Assembly: GCA_018821745.1 (NCBI GenBank)
Contig: JAHJLU010000072.1
Location: forward strand, 1-7,932
Length of the DNA stretch: 7,932 nt
Origin: Myxococcota bacterium
GTDB lineage: Bacteria; Myxococcota_A; Polyangia; HGW-17
Reading direction: 5' to 3'
Within the stretch, counting starts at the first letter, position 1. Each line of letters begins with the position of its first letter. The notes under the pieces were generated by a model. It was not told the DNA's origin. It worked only from the letters and a program-made list of their open reading frames with translations, and did no database searches. The translations under genes and the position numbers were made by a program. This document shows positions 1 to 5,375 of this stretch, piece by piece.

Positions 1-731
1 AACTGGAATATCTGAACCAGGAGGTGCTGCGAAAGGTCAGCGGCGCCTTGTTCAATGACCTCCGCATGGAGCTTGAAGAGAAAAACTCACTGGTGAAGAA
101 GCTCAGCCTCGAGATGGAGAAGGTTATCGATCTCAACTCGAGACTGAGAACCAACTTTTATCAGACTATCATGTCTCTTGCCGCCGCCCTCGAGGCGCGG
201 GATGAATACACCCATGGCCATTCTGAGCGCGTGGACTACTTCAGTATCCTCATCGCCAAAGAGCTGCAGTCCAATGGCCATGCGAAAATGATTGATGATG
301 AATTTCTGTATAACCTCGATATAGAAGCGAAACTCCATGATGTGGGGAAAATTGCCATCCCCGACGCGGTCCTCAACAAGGCGGGGAAATTGACCGATGA
401 AGAGTTCCTGCTGATCAAGACCCACCCGGTCCAGAGCGCGGTCATTGTAGAACCACTCCACGATATGGCCGAGTCTGCCGCCGTTATCCGCCACCACCAT
501 GAACGCTACGATGGCAGAGGCTATCCCTCGGGGCTCGTGGGGGAACAGATCCCGCTCAGAGCCAGAATTATTGCCGTTGCCGACTCCTACGACGCAATGA
601 CCTCCGATCGCCCCTACAGAAAAGGGATGCCCCAGGAGGCGGCCATTGCCGAGCTGGTAAAATATACGGGGACCCAGTTCGATCCAATCATGACCGAAGC
701 ATTCTTCGCTGCGCTGAAGAAGCTGCCCTGA
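1..731 (+). CDS. HD-GYP domain cyclic-di-GMP phosphodiesterase, 5'-partial
   Basis: Predicted cytoplasmic enzyme that hydrolyses the second messenger c-di-GMP. Counting from a GTG at 24 as residue 1, a charged helical, probably coiled-coil stretch (about 10-45) leads into a complete HD-GYP domain. The metal-binding HD pair is H105-D106 in KLHDVGK, preceded by HGHSERV (64-70). The GYP signature is DGRGYP (163-168), after a histidine cluster H157-H159 and before the conserved ADSYDAMTSDRPYR (187-199). The frame stays open from base 3 to the GTG with no stop, and no convincing Shine-Dalgarno site precedes the GTG, so the true start is probably outside the window. Family members with such a helical linker usually carry an N-terminal receiver or other sensor domain; that part is not visible. 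The stop is TGA at 729-731, and the receiver-GGDEF gene follows after 17 bp on the same strand, so the two are probably co-transcribed. Function is confident, regulation is inferred. Confidence 0.93.
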   Translation, partial: LEYLNQEVLRKVSGALFNDLRMELEEKNSLVKKLSLEMEKVIDLNSRLRTNFYQTIMSLAAALEARDEYTHGHSERVDYFSILIAKELQSNGHAKMIDDEFLYNLDIEAKLHDVGKIAIPDAVLNKAGKLTDEEFLLIKTHPVQSAVIVEPLHDMAESAAVIRHHHERYDGRGYPSGLVGEQIPLRARIIAVADSYDAMTSDRPYRKGMPQEAAIAELVKYTGTQFDPIMTEAFFAALKKLP

Positions 732-737
732 CCACCA

Positions 738-741
738 GAGG
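738..741 (+). promoter_or_regulatory. Ribosome binding site of the receiver-GGDEF gene
   Basis: GAGG (within AGAGGA) lies seven bases before the ATG at 749. It supports that start over the ATG at 744, which reads ATG-TCA-TGA and stops after two codons. Confidence 0.6.
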
Positions 742-748
742 ATATGTC

Positions 749-1849
749 ATGACCGAATTTTCCCTCCCCGAACCCCTCCCCATTCTCATGGTCGTCGATG
801 ACGAAGCCCTGCTCCGGGCAGCCGTCTCACGGGCCACACGGCGTGATTACGACGTAGTGGAAGCGGCCTCGGCTATTGAGGCGCTGGAACACCTGAGAAA
901 TGGCATAATCCCAAGGATCCTGCTGGTGGATATGTTCATGCCCCAGATGAACGGCATCGATTTTTTTGTGGAGTCCATGAGCCTTTGTCCCGGTGCCAAA
1001 AGAATCCTCATGACGGGGATGGCCGATCTCGACATTGTCATCGACGCCATCAACAGCGGTCACGTACACTATTTTATAAAAAAGCCTTTCTCTCTCAAAG
1101 AATTGTCTACAATCCTCGACCAGATGAATAAGCTCGATAACCTGGAAAAGAAAAACGAGTTACTGTATCTTGAGCTAAAATACTCCAATAAATCTCTGCT
1201 CAAAGCCAATAAAGAGCTGGAGGAGCACAAGGAATTGCTGCGTCAGAGCCTCGATGAGCGCAGCCGCGAGCTGCTTCTGCTGGTCAGAGAGCTCGAGGGG
1301 GCCAACGCCGAACTCAGGCGACGTGCCATCCGGGACGGCCTCACGGGACTGTATAATCACGTCAATATCAAACAGCGTCTGGAAGAGGAGATTGCACGCT
1401 CGAGGCGGTATGAATCTCCCCTCAGCGTCCTCTTCATGGATATCGATCATTTCAAACTTTACAACGACAGGCTCGGGCATGAGGTGGGCGATACCGTCCT
1501 GTGTGCCGTTGCCACCTTCCTGCTGAACGGCTCGGAGCATGTATCACCGTCCCGCAAATCGGACATTATCGGCAGATACGGGGGGGAGGAGTTCGTGATG
1601 ATTTTACCGGAGACAGCCATGGAGGGGGCTTATATCAGGGCTGAGCGGTTGCGCACGGGGATCATGCACATTAACGTCCCCGGCGCATCGGAACAACCCC
1701 TGGGGTTTCTCTCGGTTTCCATCGGAGTCGCCTCATACCCGGACAACGGGACAACCATGCAGGAAATGCTGAAGTCCGCTGATGATGCCCTCTATGAAGC
1801 AAAAGATGGGGGGAGAAACTGTGTAAAACGGGCAAACAAGATTACCTGA
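749..1849 (+). CDS. Response regulator diguanylate cyclase (receiver - coiled coil - GGDEF)
   Basis: Predicted cytoplasmic response regulator that makes c-di-GMP from two GTP when phosphorylated. Residues about 10-125 form a receiver domain: acidic pair D17-D18, phospho-acceptor D61 in LLVDMFMPQMNG, T89, and K112 before P113. A heptad-like, strongly charged helix (about 127-190) joins it to the GGDEF domain (about 192-363), which starts with RDGLTGLYN. The active site is GGEEF at 278-282. An RxxD inhibitory site (R269, D272) lies five residues before it, so product feedback inhibition is expected. This layout resembles WspR-type cyclases, where receiver phosphorylation promotes dimer or higher assembly. 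The ATG at 749 has GAGG at 738-741, seven bases upstream. The gene follows the HD-GYP phosphodiesterase by 17 bp, giving an operon with opposing c-di-GMP activities. A run of seven G (1580-1586) lies within the active-site codons. The cognate kinase is not shown by the sequence. Confidence 0.95.
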   Translation: MTEFSLPEPLPILMVVDDEALLRAAVSRATRRDYDVVEAASAIEALEHLRNGIIPRILLVDMFMPQMNGIDFFVESMSLCPGAKRILMTGMADLDIVIDAINSGHVHYFIKKPFSLKELSTILDQMNKLDNLEKKNELLYLELKYSNKSLLKANKELEEHKELLRQSLDERSRELLLLVRELEGANAELRRRAIRDGLTGLYNHVNIKQRLEEEIARSRRYESPLSVLFMDIDHFKLYNDRLGHEVGDTVLCAVATFLLNGSEHVSPSRKSDIIGRYGGEEFVMILPETAMEGAYIRAERLRTGIMHINVPGASEQPLGFLSVSIGVASYPDNGTTMQEMLKSADDALYEAKDGGRNCVKRANKIT

Positions 1850-1862
1850 GACAGGTTTGCCC
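1830..1862. terminator. Possible bidirectional terminator stem-loop between convergent genes
   Basis: GGGCAAAC (1830-1837) and GTTTGCCC (1855-1862) form a perfect 8-bp stem with a 17-base loop. It covers the stop codon of the GGDEF gene (1847-1849) and touches the stop codon of the minus-strand DUF2147 gene (1862-1864). On the minus strand the stem is followed by CGTTTTACAC, a short U tract; on the plus strand by TATTTCG, which is weak. The large loop and short U tracts make this a tentative call, better for the minus strand than the plus. Confidence 0.35.
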
Positions 1863-2335
1863 TATTTCGTCTTGTGCCAGTACTGGGTACGGTATAAGAA
1901 CGCGATATACCCCCGCACCTTCAGCTTGTTTCCCGTGAGCCACATTTTGCAGGTGTAGGTTTTTCCATTGTCAGGGTCGAGAATAGTCCCCCCGGAATAG
2001 ACATCGCCATTGTTTTTCATTCCCCATAAAATACCCAGCCCTTTGAGGGGCTTGTTTTTTTTATCTCCCTTGCATTTCTCGCAGCGTGCGTTGGCGTCCT
2101 CGCCGAAGACCTTGACGATCTTTGCATATATCACACCCTTCTTCTCATAAATCTCGACAATGGAGAGGGCCTTCTTGGTCTTGTCATCGATGGTTTTGTA
2201 TCGGCCGACGATGGGGTCCGCCTTCTTTGCAGTCCGGGGATTCACCACCCGTTTGGCAGATGAGGCGGTGGATGTCCAGACTGTCTGGGCAGGAACCAGT
2301 AAACACAGGGACAAAAATATCGCTTTCAATTTCAT
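1862..2335 (-). CDS. DUF2147 family exported protein
   Basis: Small predicted secreted or periplasmic protein of 157 residues, of unknown function. The start is the ATG at 2335: it has AAGGAG six bases upstream and opens a typical signal peptide, with K2 and K4, a hydrophobic core (about 5-19) and possible cleavage after A27. The mature part matches my memory of DUF2147 (PF09917): PIVGRYKTIDDKTKK (41-55), a CxxC pair at C85 and C88 in CEKCKGDKK, then LDPDNGKTYTCKMWL (119-133), and LKVRGYIAFLYRTQYW near the end. The domain is usually a small beta-rich fold in proteins annotated as uncharacterised; no enzymatic activity is established to my knowledge. C85, C88 and C129 could form a disulfide or bind metal, which is inference. 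C11 in the signal peptide is preceded by L, not G, A or S, so it is not a good lipobox. The gene lies 179 bp downstream of the hybrid kinase on the same strand but has its own promoter-like sequence. Confidence 0.88.
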   Translation of the reverse strand: MKLKAIFLSLCLLVPAQTVWTSTASSAKRVVNPRTAKKADPIVGRYKTIDDKTKKALSIVEIYEKKGVIYAKIVKVFGEDANARCEKCKGDKKNKPLKGLGILWGMKNNGDVYSGGTILDPDNGKTYTCKMWLTGNKLKVRGYIAFLYRTQYWHKTK

Positions 2336-2341
2336 CAGATG

Positions 2342-2347
2342 CTCCTT
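2342..2347 (-). promoter_or_regulatory. Strong Shine-Dalgarno site of the DUF2147 gene
   Basis: Read on the minus strand this is AAGGAG, six bases before the ATG at 2335. It fixes the start and rejects the 49-residue in-frame extension upstream, which has no signal-peptide character. Confidence 0.8.
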
Positions 2348-2354
2348 GGAGTAA

Positions 2355-2369
2355 TCCACCCTGGGTGGA
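2355..2369. repeat. Perfect 15-bp palindrome in the DUF2147 leader
   Basis: TCCACCC-T-GGGTGGA has 7-bp arms around one central base. It lies between the predicted promoter and the Shine-Dalgarno site of the DUF2147 gene, eight bases from the latter. It could be a DNA operator for a dimeric regulator, or fold in the mRNA as a GC-rich stem with a small loop. The sequence alone cannot decide between these. Confidence 0.55.
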
Positions 2370-2411
2370 CAGTTTGGGATGCTTCGCTTTGGCAACGGGT
2401 TGTCAGGTCGC

Positions 2412-2440
2412 ATTTTAGGTGGGGCGATGACCGGTGTCCA
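2412..2440 (-). promoter_or_regulatory. Predicted sigma70-type promoter of the DUF2147 gene
   Basis: On the minus strand, TGGACA (2440-2435) and TAAAAT (2417-2412) are separated by exactly 17 bp. Each hexamer matches the consensus at five of six positions. The expected transcription start is near 2405, giving a leader of about 70 bases that includes the palindrome at 2355-2369. This suggests the gene can be expressed independently of the upstream kinase. Confidence 0.6.
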
Positions 2441-2514
2441 GTGGAAAAGTCTCCCATGGCATAGCCCACCGGAACAAACCATTACCCATCAGTTTTTTCC
2501 TGGTATCCCTGACA

Positions 2515-5136
2515 CTAATTCCCTGTTGTTTTGGTAAATTGGGCCAGGACGGCAGCCAATTCCTCTTTCGTGAGCGGTTTTGCGATATAGCCATTCATCC
2601 CCGCGGCAAAACACTGCTCCCGGTCCTCGGGAAAGGCGTGGGCGGTAAGCGCAACGACCGGGACGGGGTCCAGGCCTTCCATTTCCTCCCTGGCCCTGAT
2701 TTGCCGCGTGGCCTCATAGCCATCCATCTGGGGCATCTGACAGTCCATCAGGATCAGATCAAACTGCTGTTCAAAGCGCCGGGCGAGCGCATCAACCCCC
2801 GTCACCACCACATGGGCGGCAATCCCGAAGTATTCCAGCATCTTGAGCACAACAACCTGATTGACCCGGTTGTCCTCGGCGAGCAACACATTTCCCGAAT
2901 ATTGGACCGGAACGTATGCAGGCCTGTAATTTTTACTCTCTCCCCCAATCTGTTCAAAAAGCTGCTCCAGTTGTCTTGGCCCCACAGGTTTTTGCAAATA
3001 ATAATCCATTCCCTCCACCGGGTCAGTATCCTTTGCGGGTCGCAACCCTATGACACTGACCGCTGACAACAGGCCGTCCACCCACTGTATCAACCCGCCA
3101 CTTCCTGCAACAGTATAATCCACAATGAGCACGGTGGACTTGCCAGGAACAGAGATCTCCAACTCTTCCATGGAAAAGACATGCCTCACATCATGCCCCA
3201 TTGTATGAAGAGAGTGCGCCAGGGAAGCTCTCACCTTTTCATGACCGATAAACAATATCACCTTGTATTTGGCCTTCCCGTTAAAATCGCGGAGGGATTC
3301 ACCCAAGCCTTCTCTGCCCGTGAGCACCCCTGATGAGGGAAGCGTAAACCAGAACAAGGAACCCTCTCCCTCCTGGGATTCAAACCCGATCTCCCCCCCC
3401 ATAAGGGTCACCAAATGCTTGCAAATGGCGAGGCCAAGACCTGTACCCCCTTTCTGTCGAGTCACACTGCCATCTGCCTGGGAGAAAGATTCAAAGAGCC
3501 CCGCCCCCTGCTCGGGGGAGATCCCACACCCCGTGTCGGAGACCTGTACCCGCAGCTCGCCCGAATCACCCACCTGCTCCATCTCCATAGTGACGTCCCC
3601 CGAATCGGTGAATTTCACTGCATTGCTCACAAGATTGCCCAGGATCTGACGAAACCGGGTGGAATCACCAATAATGACGGGAGGGCTGCTCGAGTGGACG
3701 AAAAGCACCAGCTCGATGCCCATCTCATCGGCCTTGCCGGAGAACAGGGAGGCGACCTCCTCCAGAATTTCCGCCGGGCTGAACGCCTCGGAGACGAGGT
3801 GAAGCCGGCCCGCCTCTATCTTTGAAAAATCTAGAATATCATTGAGTATTGCCAACAGCGAGAGCGCAGATGCGTGGGCAGTCGCCACCATCTGTTGTTG
3901 CTCAGAATGCAACGGGGTATCGGAAACGAGCTGCAGCATTCCCAGCACACCGTTCAGAGGTGTCCTGATTTCATGGCTCATGTTTGCCAAAAACCGTGAC
4001 TTGGCATTATTGGCGGCCATTGCATCATCTCTGGCTACCTGGAGCGATTTTTCCGCCTCCTCCAGGGACTCAAGCATGGAATTGATACGCCTGGAGAGGT
4101 TGGCAAGCTCATCCCCTCCACTGAGCGAAGGGACCCTCCCGGCGGCACCCCGGGAAAAGGCGACCCTCTGGATCCCCTTGTTGAGGCGAGAGATCCGTTT
4201 GAGAACGGAAAACTCCATGAACAACAAGCTGAATGCCAAAAACAGCACCCCGATGAACACCATGGAGAAGAAGAGAAATCTCCTGGTCTTGAGCCCCTGG
4301 TGGTGGAGCTCCCGATCCAGCTTCGCAGAGAAAATCAGGCTTGGCCTTCCCCTGTAGTCCCGAACCGCGACGTACCCAAGAAGGCGGTTCTCGCCATTCA
4401 TCTTGAGGAGGATTGGTTTTTTCAGGAGCGCGGACCGCAAGGCGCCGCTATCCTTCCACCGGTGAAGGGAAATTTTGAGTCGGGTTGTCTCCTCAAAGCG
4501 CCTCAGGACTCGCTCGGTGATCTCGCGGGCCATCAGCAGCCTGCCCGCGGGAGGCCCCCTGCCGCTGGTGGTCAGGATCGGTCTCGAGGCGAACTCCATT
4601 GCTATCCCGTCAACAACAATAACGCCTTTTATCTCTCGGGAAAGATCATCCCCGGGGAAAAGATCTCCTCCCCGTGAGACCAGGGGTAAAAGAGAGGGGA
4701 GGATGGGGATCAATTTCCTGTTGATGATGTCATATCGCTGGGCATAAATAACATGCCCATTGACATCCGTGAAGATGATCGTGTTTATCCGAAGTCGATT
4801 GTAGGTAGTGTTTTCATTGATGTTTTCTTTAACAAACGTGGGATTCTTTCCCAGCGCAAACTGATAGGGGTCATCCCACTCCGCCCAATCCGAGGAGGTC
4901 CCTTCCAACTGTTCAATGTCCTTCTTCAGGAGGGAAAATATCCGCTCCATGTTGGTGACCCCGGAACGATGCTCCAACTGCTCAAACTGCTTCATGAGCG
5001 TGGAACCCCACACCCGGTACTGCACAAAATAGAGCGCCAACAACCCCAGAACAATAAAGGCAAACACCTTCAGGCGCATGCTCGAATACATTGCTGAAGG
5101 CCTTGGGGAAGATTGCGTTTGGATTGTCGTCTTCAT
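2515..5136 (-). CDS. CHASE4 hybrid sensor histidine kinase with two receiver-like domains
   Basis: Inner-membrane sensor kinase of 873 residues. A transmembrane helix (about 22-40) and a second (about 286-306) flank a periplasmic region that looks like CHASE4, with the typical SDWAEWDDPYQF (82-93) and ITDVNGHV-like strand (about 120-129). A HAMP-like linker (about 307-360) follows. The HisKA box is SHEIRTPLNG with H388 as phosphorylation site. The ATPase domain has the N box (N501, N505), DTGCG (534-538) and GGTGLGL (563-569). Residues 624-730 resemble a receiver with D673 and K716, but where the acidic pair should be it reads IGHE (630-633), so it is probably inactive. The last receiver (about 749-866) is intact: E754-D755, D798, T831, K853. 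No Hpt domain follows. The first ATG has little Shine-Dalgarno support (AAGG two bases away); ATG at 5091, with AAGG nine bases upstream, is a possible alternative (858 residues). Ligand and output are unknown. It is divergent from the lipoprotein gene. Confidence 0.93.
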   Translation of the reverse strand: MKTTIQTQSSPRPSAMYSSMRLKVFAFIVLGLLALYFVQYRVWGSTLMKQFEQLEHRSGVTNMERIFSLLKKDIEQLEGTSSDWAEWDDPYQFALGKNPTFVKENINENTTYNRLRINTIIFTDVNGHVIYAQRYDIINRKLIPILPSLLPLVSRGGDLFPGDDLSREIKGVIVVDGIAMEFASRPILTTSGRGPPAGRLLMAREITERVLRRFEETTRLKISLHRWKDSGALRSALLKKPILLKMNGENRLLGYVAVRDYRGRPSLIFSAKLDRELHHQGLKTRRFLFFSMVFIGVLFLAFSLLFMEFSVLKRISRLNKGIQRVAFSRGAAGRVPSLSGGDELANLSRRINSMLESLEEAEKSLQVARDDAMAANNAKSRFLANMSHEIRTPLNGVLGMLQLVSDTPLHSEQQQMVATAHASALSLLAILNDILDFSKIEAGRLHLVSEAFSPAEILEEVASLFSGKADEMGIELVLFVHSSSPPVIIGDSTRFRQILGNLVSNAVKFTDSGDVTMEMEQVGDSGELRVQVSDTGCGISPEQGAGLFESFSQADGSVTRQKGGTGLGLAICKHLVTLMGGEIGFESQEGEGSLFWFTLPSSGVLTGREGLGESLRDFNGKAKYKVILFIGHEKVRASLAHSLHTMGHDVRHVFSMEELEISVPGKSTVLIVDYTVAGSGGLIQWVDGLLSAVSVIGLRPAKDTDPVEGMDYYLQKPVGPRQLEQLFEQIGGESKNYRPAYVPVQYSGNVLLAEDNRVNQVVVLKMLEYFGIAAHVVVTGVDALARRFEQQFDLILMDCQMPQMDGYEATRQIRAREEMEGLDPVPVVALTAHAFPEDREQCFAAGMNGYIAKPLTKEELAAVLAQFTKTTGN

Positions 5137-5283
5137 AACCTTGGATGTCCCGGGTTACCCTGGTCAGGAGTCCAGACTGCTGTTTCGCGGCTTACAGGAG
5201 CATAGAGGAATTTTTCTGACCATGGAAGAAAAACCTCCCTGATGCTTCTTTTGGAGAAATTGAAGGGGGGCCATTTGTACGAT

Positions 5284-5311
5284 GTGACCAGGGGGCAGGG
5301 TGCGCTATATT
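5284..5311 (+). promoter_or_regulatory. Possible promoter of the lipoprotein gene
   Basis: GTGACC (5284-5289), 16 bp, then TATATT (5306-5311) give a moderate sigma70-like match: four of six in the -35 and a fair -10. Transcription would begin near 5318, just before the hairpin at 5323-5352. The -35 hexamer overlaps one TGACCA copy, which would suit repression or other control by a regulator binding there. Confidence 0.35.
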
Positions 5312-5322
5312 TTCTGCAACAT

Positions 5323-5352
5323 GGTGGATGCGATTCGCTTCGTTCATCCACC
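5323..5352 (+). repeat. Inverted repeat in the lipoprotein mRNA leader
   Basis: GGTGGATG (5323-5330) and CATCCACC (5345-5352) are a perfect 8-bp inverted repeat around a 14-base loop. It ends 12 bases before the Shine-Dalgarno site. As RNA it would fold at or near the 5' end of the predicted transcript, where it could stabilise the message or affect translation. A smaller palindrome, GCGA-T-TCGC (5330-5338), overlaps it and offers an alternative fold. Confidence 0.55.
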
Positions 5353-5364
5353 CTTCGCCTGCCA

Positions 5365-5371
5365 AAGGAGG
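5365..5371 (+). promoter_or_regulatory. Strong Shine-Dalgarno site of the lipoprotein gene
   Basis: AAGGAGG lies within AAAGGAGGACGC directly before the ATG at 5376, at optimal spacing. It fixes that start and rejects the in-frame ATG at 5328, which lies inside the leader hairpin and would bury the lipoprotein signal. Confidence 0.85.
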
Positions 5372-5375
5372 ACGC

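Larger units (their letters stand above)
5137..5375. promoter_or_regulatory. Divergent intergenic region between the hybrid kinase and lipoprotein genes
   Basis: These 239 bp must contain the promoters for both divergent genes. TGACCA occurs at 5217-5222 and 5285-5290, and inverted as TGGTCA at 5161-5166. The outer pair extends to a 9-bp match: CCCTGGTCA (5158-5166) and TGACCAGGG (5285-5293). An imperfect stem, GAGG-AA-TTTTTC (5205-5216) with GAAAAACCTC (5228-5237), frames the central copy. No good promoter for the kinase was seen; TTCCAT and TATGCT, 17 bp apart on the minus strand, are a poor candidate. No protein-coding gene is convincing here. Confidence 0.5.

Noticed and set aside
87..500. 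A 137-residue open frame on the minus strand
   Set aside because: It is antisense to the well-supported HD-GYP domain and its translation shows no known motifs.
744..752. Two-codon reading frame ATG-TCA-TGA overlapping the GGDEF start
   Set aside because: Probably chance; the Shine-Dalgarno site is better spaced for the ATG at 749, and nothing else supports a regulatory mini-frame.
2336..2482. In-frame N-terminal extension of the DUF2147 protein by 49 residues
   Set aside because: It would read through the predicted promoter and leader and bury a clear signal peptide; the ATG at 2335 has an ideal Shine-Dalgarno site.
2434..3066. A 210-residue open frame on the + strand
   Set aside because: It lies almost wholly inside the receiver region of the hybrid kinase on the other strand, has no recognisable domain and no convincing ribosome site.
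5205..5237. Stem-loop GAGG-TTTTTC with GAAAAACCTC as a terminator
   Set aside because: It sits in a divergent promoter region where neither transcript should end, and the stem has a two-base bulge; it is noted only as part of the intergenic region.
5328..5375. In-frame upstream ATG of the lipoprotein gene
   Set aside because: It lies in the leader hairpin, lacks a ribosome site and would displace the lipoprotein signal by 16 residues.
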